Part shown: piece after piece, positions 1 through 10,857 of the stretch
How positions within the stretch are numbered: position 1 is the first letter of the stretch
Layout: every line of letters begins with the position of its first letter
Source: Pleurostoma richardsiae
Lineage: Eukaryota; Ascomycota; Sordariomycetes; Calosphaeriales; Pleurostomataceae
Assembly: GCA_030052745.1 (NCBI GenBank)
Contig: JANBVO010000045.1
Coordinates: 1 to 64,000, forward strand
Reading direction: 5' to 3'
DNA: 64,000 nt
Position numbers and translations under genes: made by a program
The notes under the pieces: model-generated
Databases searched by the model: none
What the model was told of the DNA's origin: nothing
The model's input: the letters and a program-made list of their open reading frames with translations, nothing else

Positions 1-2897
1 CTTTTTCGCTTGGCCCGAGCGCCTCACCAAAATTTAAATCCTGTCTTGAAGATATCTTTTACAACTAGTGGATAGGGAGTTATAATTGTGGTAGCTAAAG
101 TTAGGATTTTAAAAAGTATATAAGAAAGGACGAGTAGAATAAGTTTGAGCTTTACTTTTTAAAGAAAGGGCTTTAAAGAAAAAGAGTACCCTTTATAATC
201 GTTATAATTAATTAGAACGTTTAGATTTAAAAAGTTAAATTAATTAGAAGAAGGATATAATGTTAGAACTAGTTTTTTTAAATTAAAACGGATTATTATT
301 TATATATAACTTATTAGGAAAAAGAACTTAAAGGTAATTAGTACGGTAATAACGAAAGAAATATATCTTAGGAACTGAAGTTTTATAAAGTATAACCTTT
401 ATTTAAACTCTTATAAAGTAAGTTATTCTTTTAACGATTAAGATCTTATCTTAAGATCTAATAGTAGATCGTATTCCGGTAAACTATAACGGAGGAACTT
501 TTAAAGTTATTTTAGTTTACGATAATTTAGGGATAGTTATAAAGTTATTTCGAATTATTACGTTTATATTACCGATTAAAAAAGTTAAGTTTACTTTTCT
601 TTCTATAATTAAATATTACGAAGACGCGGTATTAGATTAGTTAATAGGATAACTTTATTAGTAGTTTATTATATATAATTAGTTTAAATAACCCATAAAA
701 GATATAAATACGAAAATCGGTATTAAATAAAAATAGAGTTTTAAGAAGTAATAGAAATTAAATTAAAGTTAAAACTAATTAAACCCTTAATTAATACGGA
801 AACGGGTTAACTATTATAATTTAAATTATTACGATATATAAGAACGAAATAAGTCTTAATAATATTAAAGTTAATCTTTAAATAAAATATTAATTAATTA
901 ACTAAGTTCTTTCTAGTATTTTTAAAATCTTAACGGAAGTTACCCTATACGTATTCCTTTCCCTTTGTCGTTCTTTATTAATGTCTTTATTAACTTACGG
1001 TTATTTTTACTATTTTATTCTTTTAAATAGTTTAGATAATATAAAAGCTAATGACGATAAGGTTAAAAACGAAAAGGCAGTACTAGCCTAAACGTAAGCT
1101 AGAATAATACGAGGGCTACTATTCGAAAAGGGCCTACGTCGCGCGCCGTACTTTACTACTTAATAAAACCCCGTTAAGCTATCTGGTTTAGTAATATGCC
1201 GAGTATAAATTAACGACGTCGAAGTCTAACGAAAAACTTCGTTATATTTCTACTATTAACTTCTTTATAAACCTCGGTATATAAACCGTTAACTCGATAC
1301 GGTTAAAAAACATTTAAACTCGACATTTACGTATAGTAAAACTTAGATCTAAAAATATAAATAAATCTAACGATATTTCTTTATACCCGTTTAATATTAT
1401 ATCCGAGTTATCTTTCCTCTTTAAATAGTTATAGTTCTCTAAAAAGCTTCCTCTAAATAATTCGTTACAAATATAATCTAACGAGTTATACGACAAGTAC
1501 GTTAAAAAAACAATAAAATATTTTAAGACGTAACAAAAAATATTCTTAAAGTAAAACTATACCGAAAGTAATTTTACTGAAATAATAGAAGCTTTTTTTA
1601 ACGACTTAGTTAATAAGAAAGAGTACGATAATAAAAAAAATCTTACTATTTCGACTATTCGAAATATACTTTTAGGTAGCGTTTAGCTTTTCGAAATATC
1701 GTTAAATAACGTTAATATCCTTACGTTAATACTATTTACTAGTCCTTTTTTACTACGACAACAAATAATAAACGATAACGATAGTACAAATAAAAATACG
1801 ATAACATTAAAAATTAAAGGTAAAAGGAAAAAAGCACTGGAACTTATAACGTTAATCGAATCCTTTTATAACCGAATAGTTTTTCGAGTTATAAACGATA
1901 AAGTAGACTAAGATTCTTTAACAAAGTTTACGGTAACGAAAAAGCTAAAGGCGATCGATTTTAAAGACGAGATCTCGCTACGAAAGATTTATATCTTAGG
2001 AATAGTAATATTCGACGACGTATTCGGATACTGTAACCAAAGACGGCTAGCCGACGCTTTCGTCAAATTTTTTTCTAATAAAACTAATTAATAACTACGA
2101 CAGTTTCTAGATATAACGAATAAATCTATAGCCGAAGAGATCCGTCGTAAGGATTATTTTAAATTCTCCGACTTTACTAAGTAATAAACGTAAATAATTT
2201 AATACGACTATCGTAATATAACCGTTATAGACGATATCGAGATATTAAAAGGTAAAGTTTCTATAGTAAAATAATAAAATATTTAATTAAAAGAAAATAT
2301 TATTAATTCTAAATTATTAATATTTTTCGAAGAAAATAATATACCGTTATAGAAAAACTTTAATATAATAAGAAAAATTAATAAATATTTAAACTAGAAA
2401 GCGAATTTCCTAGAAAGTTAAATATATAAGAAAATCTATACGTAGAAACCGTATACTATCCTAGAAAAACGTTTCGGCTAAAGCGTTTTTACCTTCGTAC
2501 CTAAGAACATACTTAGATACTACTAAAAGTTACGCTCGACTAGCAAGATAACAAAAAAGGAGAAATTCTAATTTATTATCGACGCGATCGCCGTAAAGTT
2601 CTCTTTATTTAAAGATATTTACGAAGCTTATAACATTTATATCGTTAGGCTTATTTTAACGGATAATAGTACGTAAAGTAACTTAGTTTACGTTACTAAC
2701 GGAAACATGCCGAACATTACGATAACATTAGCCGGAAATGTTAAAGAACTCCGAAAAATAACCGTCTACGATATTTTAAATATTAACGTTCCGTTACCGC
2801 CTATAAATTCAGTCTAGAAGTTAAGTAACGAAAAAGGAAGCAAAGGCGACTTACTAGATAGATTGTAAAAAAATAAAAGTAAAAGAGACGGAAATTC

Positions 2898-3005
2898 GAT
2901 TAATATAAGTAGAAAGATTAATACAAATAAGAAGATTAATATAAGTAAGAGGATTAATATAAATAAAAAGACTAATATAAGTAGAAGGACTAATATAAAT
3001 AAGAA
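2898..3005 (+). repeat. Six 18-bp tandem repeats, in frame with copy A
   Basis: Six consecutive units related to GATTAATATAAGTAGAAA. The period is a multiple of three and encodes a six-residue Lys/Arg/Asn-rich unit in frame 1 of decayed copy A. Units differ mostly by A/G and C/T changes, consistent with RIP acting on a formerly more uniform coding repeat. Confidence 0.8.
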
Positions 3006-3119
3006 GACTAACTAGCGAATAGTTCGGTCAACTAAATAACTAGGCTAATTACTTAAATAATTAATCTAGCTTAATATTAATATAAGTTAAGTAAACTAGA
3101 TCCGAATTAAGTTATTTAA

Positions 3120-3312
3120 ATAATTAAGCTAGTTAACCTAGTTATCTAAACGATTAAGCTAGGTTAACTAGACGACTAAGTTAAATTAACCAGACGACTA
3201 AGCTAGGTTAACTAGATAACTAAACTAGGTCAACTAAACGATTAAACTAAGTTAACTAAATAACCGAGCTAGGTCAACTAAATAACCGAACTAGGTCAAC
3301 TAAATGATTATA
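3120..3312 (+). repeat. About eight 22-bp tandem repeats
   Basis: Imperfect 22-bp units resembling CTAAGCTAGGTTAACTAGA plus three variable bases run back to back, ending just before copy B. Earlier, less regular units may extend left to about 3010. The period is not a multiple of three, so a coding repeat would cycle frames. Confidence 0.75.
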
Positions 3313-3340
3313 TTAGTTAGATTTAGGTAAAATCTTCTAA

Positions 3341-3372
3341 TCCTAACCCGAACTACTTAGTAACACTACTTT
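3341..3372 (+). repeat. Shared motif, copy 1
   Basis: TCCTAACCCGAACTACTTAG followed by TAACACTAC. It is one of three copies in the AT-rich flank (others near 5237 and 8076) and lies exactly where the frame of decayed copy B begins. Confidence 0.7.
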
Positions 3373-5040
3373 TAGCGATAACTTAACTATCGAGTTTTTT
3401 CGAAATGTCGGACATACTTTTAAGTTAAAAAATAACGATAGCTATATTTACTTTTTTTTAACTTACTCGTTTTTAAATAATATTATTCTTAAATCGTCTT
3501 TTTTACCGGCTTTCGTCGGCTTATTAAATTCAGTAAAAGACGACGTAAATATAACCCGGTTTATCGATAAATACGAAAAAACCTTCTAAACTTTCTTCTA
3601 AAAATAATAAAGGTCTCTAATATAACGTAAACTATCCGAAACGGTAATCGTTAAAATTATAATTTAATACGTTCGATCCGTAGTTAATCCGAACGAAAAG
3701 TCGTTATTAGATCTTAAAAATATATTACTATTAAACGATACGATATACCGATAGAACCCTCGGTTAATTTTTAAAGCCGGCGTAACGTTAAACCTTATTT
3801 AAATCTTCGAAACTTCGAATTAAATTTTAACGTCCTTAACGATTAATATCTTCTCTACGTAAACCGAAGGCGTAGGTAACGAAATAGTTATAATTACGTT
3901 AAGTCGAAAAAAGTTTAAAAAGTAAAAGTTAAATATTACTATTATAACGTTTATTAATACTCTCTATATTAAATAATATAAAACTTATACCGGCTACGAT
4001 AGTTAAATCGACTTTCTTAATACGTTTTCGGTCGCGAAACGAATATAAGGACGGGATTTTAGCGACAAAATATCGAACTAAAACCTATATATTTTAAGTA
4101 GTACTATTTTAAACGACGTATTTAAAAGCCAGAAGTAAAAACGTTTAATCGAAGTTTTTATTCACTTCTACGCGTACTAAACTAAATAATAACTTAATTA
4201 AGTATTAAAAGTTACAACGGATACGGTCGCGAAATAAATTCGCAAAGCCGAATCGGTAATATTTTCGGATTTTACCGTTTAATAAACGCGCGCCGTACGG
4301 TAAGACTATTATTAAATATCGACGATCGACGACATCTAATCCTTTCGTATAAAAGTATCGTTAGTAAAATAATAAAATTATTAATCGTAACCGGCTAAAT
4401 TACAAACAAATTAAGAATTAAAAAAGTTCTTTAATTAATAAAATATTACTAAAACTAAATACGCACTTCTATACAACCAGATTTCGAAATACTTAAATCA
4501 GTAACTAAAGATTTTCTCTAGCTAATTACTAAAAAAGATCTATAATTAGACGCTGTTCGTCGTTATAACCGATACTTTTAATTAGGACATTTTCGCGTTA
4601 ATATTGAAAAACCTCGTAACGTCTTATAATTCGTTACGCGTTATTAGCGATATCATAAAAGAAGTTAAGTTCCGTATTATCGTTTCTACGATAATAGAAG
4701 AACTACTAAAGTTTATCGAAATTTATAAAGACTATAATAAATATATTATTTAACCAATACTATTATAGGTTTTACGAAATAATAAAGTACTAGTATTAAA
4801 TATAAAGATACTCGGAATTAATATAGCAGTTAACGAAGATATATAGACATTACGCGAGATATCTATTACCGGGTTTATTAGCTAGGAAGTTTATTTACTA
4901 CTATTTAATTCAGTTAAGAAGTTTAATATACCGGATACCGACAAACGTTTAAGTCTTATAAATTAACCGTATTTAACTTATAGATAGAAAATAAGATTAT
5001 ATTTACTATCAGTAAATAGTATAGTAAAATAACTATATCC
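3341..5040 (+). pseudogene. RIP-decayed ORF, copy B of the same unknown family
   Basis: Frame 2 (codons from 3341) is protein-like for about 560 codons with many TAA/TAG stops and no TGA that I could find. Its segment 4262-4381 aligns by eye with copy A at 2164-2280: FSDFT, two stops, a T, a D-Y pair, IDDI, then a K-V-S-L-V-K run ending in two stops and N. Upstream parts align only weakly, so the two copies are diverged paralogues rather than a recent duplication. No known domain was recognised. The end near 5040 is set by loss of protein-like content. Confidence 0.6.
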
Positions 5041-5180
5041 GATAAAAGATCAAGTTAAGTTAAAGGTTTAAAACATACAATACACAAACTAAAGTAACTC
5101 TATATCCGATAAGAGATCAAGTTAGGCTAGGCTTCTAAATGGATAGGATTATGTAAACTGTATCCGATAAAAGATCAGGT
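5036..5180 (+). repeat. Three spaced direct repeats TATCCGATAARAGATCA
   Basis: Copies begin near 5036, 5103 and 5161 (spacing 67 and 58 bases), each TATCCGATAA[A/G]AGATCA[A/G]GT. They sit downstream of decayed copy B and upstream of the second shared motif. Confidence 0.7.
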
Positions 5181-5236
5181 CAGAAAATTAAAAAAGAAAA
5201 AAGGAAGGGAAAAGGGGTTTAAAACGGCCTAATTCT

Positions 5237-5262
5237 CTAAATCCTAACCCGAACCGCTTAGT
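5237..5262 (+). repeat. Shared motif, copy 2
   Basis: TCCTAACCCGAACCGCTTAG followed by TAATAAC, matching the motif at 3341 with two changes. No long frame follows it here, unlike copy 1. Confidence 0.65.
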
Positions 5263-7300
5263 AATAACTAGTTACTATAACGTCTCCGTCGGTATATTAT
5301 TTAGTTATTAATAGTATTATTTTATTTTATAGTTAAAACTTTACGTTAACCGTACTAACTATATACGTTTCCAGACCGCCGTTTCGTTTTCCGTTTACGT
5401 TTCTTAATCGTTTACCGTTAGAGCTTTTATTTATTCGTTCGTTTTATATACGTCGAATTTATTCCGCGATTTAAAGTATTATATTTAGCTTAGTTTTTTT
5501 ACTTACATCGAATTATAATTTAAACTTTCTTCGATATTTCCTTTCTAAAACTACGTTATATTATCGGCTTTAAACGTTACTATATACTCTTTAATTTTTT
5601 TTTTTATTACGTTATTTTCGGGTAAACTATTAACTTTCTAACTTTCGACTTCGTTTCGAATAATTTAATACTACGTATACTTTTTTTATAGTTATATTTA
5701 CGATTAAAATTATATTTTAATCTAACGTAATCCGTTATTTACTATATAATCGGCCGTCCTTTAATATTACGTAATATTATCTCTTACGATAGTTATAAAC
5801 TAATACTACGTATAATTAAACTCGTATAATATTCGTAATTTTTCGATCGATATCGAACTATTTTTTAATAATTTAACGGTAAGTAAGTTATTTAACTATA
5901 TTATATTATAGTAATTTATAATGTCCTTTAATATTTAACCTTTAATTTTATACGTATAGAAATAACTTTTAATATTAATCTTCTAGATATTTATACCGAG
6001 CCGGATAATATTATTATATAAATAATAAATTAATATTTTATATTTTTCGTTAATAATAATAAACTATTTTATTATAATTACTACGAAATATTTACTATTA
6101 TTTATTTATTTACTTACCGTTATAAATATTAATTATATATATATATATATATTATTAAATACGATTTTTATTTCCTATTACGTACTTTTATTACGAATCC
6201 TTATCGTAACTTTTAATTAGTATTATTTCAACCTTCGCCGTACTTTTCTAGAATTTAACTTTTATAAATAATATAATACTCGTAAACGTAAATAAGCTCT
6301 TTCTTTTACGTTTATAAGTATTAAATATTATATCCTAATATAATACTTACGAGTATATAATATAACTAGCTATTTACGTTTATAATTACCCGACCGATAA
6401 TAATTTAATTATAAATTCGAGTTCGATAAGTTAATTTTTACGTCGGTTATTTCTTTATCGACTATATTTACTACGGTTAATTAATAGTTACCTATTAGTT
6501 TCTTATAATCACTACCGTATTCGTTTTTACGTTATTATATCGTTTATACTTTCCGTTAATTTAACCGGACTCGTATAATTATTACTTATATAACCTTATC
6601 GCGTACTCTAAACGGGTTACCTTAACCTTAAAGTTAACTAGACCTACTTTAAAAATTTCTAACCAATCTACGGCCGGGCTTAAACCGAAACTACATAGAC
6701 AGAATATACGGACTACTAGAAACTTTTATATAGTAGATTCTATTCGATTATAACTATTACCTTGCAGACTAATACTTAGGAAGTACTTAAAGTATTATAA
6801 TAAAATCCATTAATATAACACGATTAAATTTCATTTTAATTATATTACTTTAAAATTTAAAAAACTTATTAAACATATAATACCTACGAATTCCGTTAAT
6901 ATCGTCTACCTACTGAAAAATTAACTATACTTACACTTTTTATTTCTATAATATACCGGTAATATTAATTACGATCTTATCGGAAAATATAAGTTATAAC
7001 TATTAAATCTCCCTAAAATAATCACAGTAGGCGGTACACTCGACAGCTATTAGTTACTTCAGTCGTTCTTACCTCAAAGTTTTTTCCTAAAAAAAAACTT
7101 AGACGAAAATACTATAATCAACTTAATAACCGCCAACGGGAGGTCGAGACGTAGGAACCATTTTACCAGTAAGCAAAGTAAAACAAGATCGGAACAAGAT
7201 AAAGAAACGAACGCAAGAAAGTCGCCCTTTATTTAATCCTTCTCCCAAGACGCCATCATCAACGCTATTAAAGCACCAACTCCTAAAATCAATTACGCGC
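5263..7300. other. RIP-mutated sequence, no recognisable element
   Basis: Extremely AT-rich. I tried reading both strands and found no domain or terminal repeat I could defend. A (TA)n run lies at 6134-6152. It is probably a second, unrelated degraded repeat because the texture differs from copies A and B. Confidence 0.5.
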
Positions 7301-7301
7301 C

Positions 7302-7460
7302 TGTAGCAGAATAAATCGGACGGCTCGCAAACTAGTGGGATACTACGGGCGCCTACGGCCGGTAGGCGCGTATATATAATACTTAAACGCGACCTCGTCC
7401 TTCGTTATCGCGACCGGGGAAAAGACCTGTAGAACCTAATTAAATCTAATAGTCCTAACA
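7302..7460 (+). repeat. Possible solo LTR-like segment
   Basis: The segment starts TGTAGCA and ends CCTAACA (TGT...ACA ends). It holds a GCGCCTAC/GTAGGCGC hairpin near 7350-7371 directly followed by a TATATATAA box. This resembles a small LTR promoter region, but I see no target-site duplication, so the call is tentative. Confidence 0.25.
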
Positions 7461-7791
7461 GTATATCTTTAAATTATCCTGTAATTTTAACCGTAAAAAA
7501 CTTCTTTTAAAAGCCTTAAATTCCTATTAAAGTATAAACGAACTATCCGTCCTTTAAGAAAGTCTAACTTCCGCTAGTAACTTAACGACGGCAGGAGTTC
7601 TTTTCTTCAGTACTATCTCCCCGGCTTGCCTATCCTTAGGGAATAGAAGTTAAAACTTATAAAGGGATCGGTATATTCATAAAGTAAGGAAAGGAGATAT
7701 AACACAAAAGGTAGTATATTCTTAGTTATAAAACTTTAACTTGCCGGTTATTCTTTAAACGCCCGGCGAACGGCCTTAAAAGGAGCCTATA

Positions 7792-7822
7792 CGGGCCCCG
7801 GGCCCTAAAAAGGGGCCCGGCC
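7792..7822. repeat. GC-rich inverted repeat at block edge
   Basis: GGGCCCCGGGCCC, a short A-rich loop, then GGGGCCCGG form a strong GC stem immediately where the AT-rich block gives way to normal composition. Confidence 0.6.
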
Positions 7823-8075
7823 AGTCACGGCATTCCGCACGTGCCTGGGCATGTGCTCAGTCAGATGCCCTGCCCGGGCCTGGGCTATCGCGGCCCAGGC
7901 CTTCTTCCTATATGAACGGGCCAGGTGCCACCTTCCTAGCGTCCCTCTTACATCGGACAGCAAGCTAAAGTTTAGATTTTTCTTATATGTTATTTTTTAT
8001 GTTATATTTCTTTCCCTTACCTTGCTAATACACTAATCTCCTTACAGTAGTTAGGTTTTATTGAAAATTTCTAGA

Positions 8076-8104
8076 TCTTAACCCGAACTACCTGTAGCAC
8101 TACC
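8076..8104 (+). repeat. Shared motif, copy 3, touching the regulator stop codon
   Basis: TCTTAACCCGAACTACCTG followed by TAGCACTACCTA. This copy is less mutated and its last three bases are the stop codon of the minus-strand Zn2Cys6 gene, so repeat-derived DNA appears to abut that gene's 3' end. Confidence 0.6.
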
Positions 8105-10308
8105 TAGGCCCGCAGTATATAAGGCGCGATTAGCCATGTTAAACTACGTCTTAGCTTCACGGCTTTCGTCAGGCTTGCTTCATCCTCCTCCTCCTCCTCC
8201 TCACCATCAGCATCAGAGCCCTGGGGTCCCGCTTCGTCGTCTTGAACGATGGGAAAGTAGCCCACAGTCCTAGAGATGAGTGAACAGTCCCCCTTTACTG
8301 AATTCCCGTACTGAACCTGTGGTGCGATGGAGACACGGCCAACAAATGGGATGGGCAGCACCAAATTGTCTTGGTCTTCTACCGGAAGAACTGCACTGTT
8401 CCCCCCCAAGAACGCTCCACCGGGCTTACAGTACGTTACAACGACCGCGACTCCGCTGGCATCCAGCCCCAGCAACCGGGGCAGCACGTCTTCTGTGTCG
8501 CTCTTCGCGGCAGCAGCCGAGCAGTAGTACAAGTCCTCGTCTCCATCGTCTTTCTCGTCTCCCGCAAGCCGCATTCTCTCCATCGCCTCAGACACCATGG
8601 TGCGGTCCGAGAGGTGCTGCTGGTGGTCGCGACCTCCCAGGGACGTCGTCGTCATTGTCTGGCAGCCGTCGAGAAGTCGGGAGATCAGTAACGTCGCAGC
8701 GGCCTGCCACGCGTAGTGGTCCAGGAGCCGGAAGTAGCCCGCGGTGCGCTCGCAGGACCGAAGATGGATGAAGCGGCGCAATAGGTCGCGGCTGGCGTCG
8801 ATGCAGATTTTGCGACTACTACCGAGGAGGTGATTGCGGTTGCGGGTGCGATTGTGGCTGTGGTTATGACGATGCCCATTGGTGGTGGTGGTGGTGGTGA
8901 TGGTGGGCTGACCGCATGTTGCCTGTAGCATGGATGGGAGATTAGCAACCAGGAGAAGGTAGAAGTGCAATATCTGCGTCCTGAGCTTCATTAAGGTTCC
9001 AAATAGATGCTTGTCGTCGTCGGCCTCGTGCCTTGCGTGATCGGCTAGGCTGGGTGTGCGCCACCACCCGCTCGGCATCGCGTTCATGGCTTCTTCCAGC
9101 TCGGTGCGGATCTGATGCGCGGCGTCCAAATCATCGAAGTCGGGATCACGCTCGCTCCGTTCGAGCAAGTGGCTGGCTATTGCAGCATGTCGCCTCTCGA
9201 GCTTGCTTGTGCCTGTAGTATTGTCCTCTGTTGTGACTGAATCCGCCACTGACGTGAAAATATCTTCCGGGAAAGAGGCCGAGGGCGGCATCTCTAGCGC
9301 CAAGCATAACGCGAGCTCACTATGCACGAGGCGGAGCCATATCTGCTGCAAGTCTACCGCCTCGCCATCAGGCTGCTGTAGGATCGATTTCGGTGGTGCC
9401 ATCGGGGTATATCGGCGCCCATGAAATCCCATGAGGTGGACTGCAGAGATGGCCCTCCGGTAGGCTAGCCAGGACTGGCGAGGGCTTCCGTTGCGTTCGT
9501 AATACAAGGCCTCGAGCCAGAGACACTCCAGGCCCTCGAGGGTCTTAGTCGTAAACCCGTCGTGCGCCGTCACCAGCGTTGTGGCCGCCTCTGCCAGTCG
9601 TCTCGCCAGCGCCCGCGGCGGCCGTGACAACTCGCCCAGCTTCTGGTAGCTGCTGCTGTTGCTGCTCCTTGCGGATCCGGCAGCATGCAGGTGTTGTAGA
9701 ACACCAGCAAGCTGGAGCATCTGCCGGGCAATGAGAACTGGATTTGTATCTGCCGTGTACTGTTGTTGTTGTGCTCCCCACAGCTTCTCCGATTCGAGTG
9801 CTACCCCTTTTTCGAGCAGGTGGGTCGGCGCCACGAATGCCTGGGGCAGGTAGAGCGCTAGGTTTTCGCCGGTGCTGCCGATGATACGGAGGTCCGAGGT
9901 TGACGGGTAGGCTGCGAGCAATGTTTGCGAGAGCGTTCGGTGCTTTGAGCGCGTTATTGAAAGTGGTACTGGTATGCTGATGCTGGCAGGGGGTGACGAC
10001 GAACTGGAAGAAGCGACATGGCCACCGACTTGCTCGGCCAGCTGCTGGATCATGGACTCCAGCCGGCTGATGCGGTCTCCGACCAGCCGGCTTTTGGACG
10101 ACGGGCCGGGGTCCTGCTCCGGAAACTCCTGGCCGACGCAATCCAGGCAGCGCCGGGCGCATCCGCTGCACACGTCGTCCGTGGTACTTGCATACGTGCA
10201 TTTCACCTTGCGCCGTTTGCATGCCCAGCAGCTCCGCGTTCCCTTGCGTGTCTTCCGCCTCTTCAGGTTACGTCCGGCGTCGATGCTGCTGCTGCTGTGA
10301 GGTGCCAT
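8104..10308 (-). CDS. Zn(II)2Cys6 transcription factor
   Basis: A 734-residue fungal-type regulator in one uninterrupted frame. A basic N-terminus is followed by a Zn2Cys6 cluster with Cys27, 30, 37, 47, 50 and 57 (C-x2-C-x6-C-x9-C-x2-C-x6-C), then a short heptad-like linker around residues 78-95. The middle resembles the fungal-specific transcription factor region. Low-complexity Thr, Asn/His and Glu runs near residues 480-510 and 690-710 come from simple repeats in the DNA. The gene is divergent from an MFS efflux pump with a 549-bp shared upstream region, a common regulator-target arrangement, so control of that pump is a reasonable inference. The last codons and the stop abut a repeat motif, so the C-terminus may be altered. 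Confidence 0.85.
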   Translation of the reverse strand: MAPHSSSSIDAGRNLKRRKTRKGTRSCWACKRRKVKCTYASTTDDVCSGCARRCLDCVGQEFPEQDPGPSSKSRLVGDRISRLESMIQQLAEQVGGHVASSSSSSPPASISIPVPLSITRSKHRTLSQTLLAAYPSTSDLRIIGSTGENLALYLPQAFVAPTHLLEKGVALESEKLWGAQQQQYTADTNPVLIARQMLQLAGVLQHLHAAGSARSSNSSSYQKLGELSRPPRALARRLAEAATTLVTAHDGFTTKTLEGLECLWLEALYYERNGSPRQSWLAYRRAISAVHLMGFHGRRYTPMAPPKSILQQPDGEAVDLQQIWLRLVHSELALCLALEMPPSASFPEDIFTSVADSVTTEDNTTGTSKLERRHAAIASHLLERSERDPDFDDLDAAHQIRTELEEAMNAMPSGWWRTPSLADHARHEADDDKHLFGTLMKLRTQILHFYLLLVANLPSMLQATCGQPTITTTTTTNGHRHNHSHNRTRNRNHLLGSSRKICIDASRDLLRRFIHLRSCERTAGYFRLLDHYAWQAAATLLISRLLDGCQTMTTTSLGGRDHQQHLSDRTMVSEAMERMRLAGDEKDDGDEDLYYCSAAAAKSDTEDVLPRLLGLDASGVAVVVTYCKPGGAFLGGNSAVLPVEDQDNLVLPIPFVGRVSIAPQVQYGNSVKGDCSLISRTVGYFPIVQDDEAGPQGSDADGEEEEEEDEASLTKAVKLRRSLTWLIAPYILRA

Positions 10309-10857
10309 GGCGCGGCGGCTGAAGGGAGGCGCAGCGTTAGACCGAGTTTCTCGGCGCTTCCTAAGTGAAAATAAGTCCTTGATTTAATACCGGGTTGTTG
10401 CCCGTGTATCATGAAACATGAGCCCTAGTACCACTTTGGTGGAATGCCACGGGCCTTGTGTTTTTTTCCCCTAACCGAACGGCGGTGAATTATGCGCGCG
10501 CAAGAGGGAGGCTCACGTCGATGAAATAACTAGCGTGAGCTTAATCTGAGGACACGCCGGCTGTAACCCCGTAGCGGATGTAAGACTGAACGGCGGTTGA
10601 ACGACTAAATCCGGACCCCCGGCAACCAACCGACTTAATTCCGGGCAACGGCAGAGCCTACAACGAAGGGAGTTAACGTATAATTGCTTGCTCTTCTAAA
10701 CATTGAAGCCTCTCAGTAAGTACAACTAGACAAAGTAGACTCTGACTTTGGCTCACCCTCTTGGGCTAACGCTAATCGATCAGTCCCAGATCCTGGGAAG
10801 TGTGTAGTAGCGCGGCGACCTTAACACTATAGGCAGGTGCGATTTGGAGTGTAAGAG
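10309..10857. promoter_or_regulatory. Divergent promoter between regulator and MFS pump
   Basis: This 549-bp region separates the two divergent start codons. CGG-N4-CCG occurs at 10612-10621 and further CGG triplets lie nearby; Zn2Cys6 dimers commonly bind paired CGG triplets. Binding by the neighbouring regulator is inference only. Confidence 0.4.

Larger units (their letters stand above)
1081..3350 (+). pseudogene. RIP-decayed ORF, copy A of an unknown repeated family
   Basis: Reading frame 1 (codons starting at 1081) keeps protein-like content for roughly 750 codons, but is interrupted by many stops. Every stop I read is TAA or TAG and none is TGA, which is what CAA/CAG to TAA/TAG changes by RIP give. 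The segment at 2164-2280 reads FSDFT..QT then IDDI and later VK..N, where dots cover stops. The same arrangement recurs in copy B at 4262-4381. The 3' part holds an in-frame 18-bp repeat and then 22-bp repeats. I do not recognise the family; a transposon or multicopy host gene are both possible. The 5' limit is uncertain. Confidence 0.6.
1..7750. repeat. AT-rich, RIP-mutated repeat block
   Basis: The whole stretch is strongly AT-rich with TpA everywhere and CpA/TpG almost absent, unlike the GC-balanced sequence after about 8100. This is the known product of repeat-induced point mutation (CpA to TpA on both strands), a fungal defence that acts on duplicated DNA during the sexual cycle. No intact gene is visible inside. 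The first ~100 bases and the 7760-8000 area are more GC-balanced. Separate entries describe the decayed reading frames and repeats within it. Assignment as RIP is inferred from dinucleotide pattern by eye. Confidence 0.85.

Noticed and set aside
2898-3312. Regular repeats resembling a CRISPR array
   Set aside because: Units are contiguous with no spacers, one set is in frame with a decayed ORF, and the organism is a fungus.
3341-8104. CTAACCCGAAC motif as degenerate telomere repeat
   Set aside because: Only single dispersed copies, not arrays, and each is embedded in a longer conserved non-telomeric motif.
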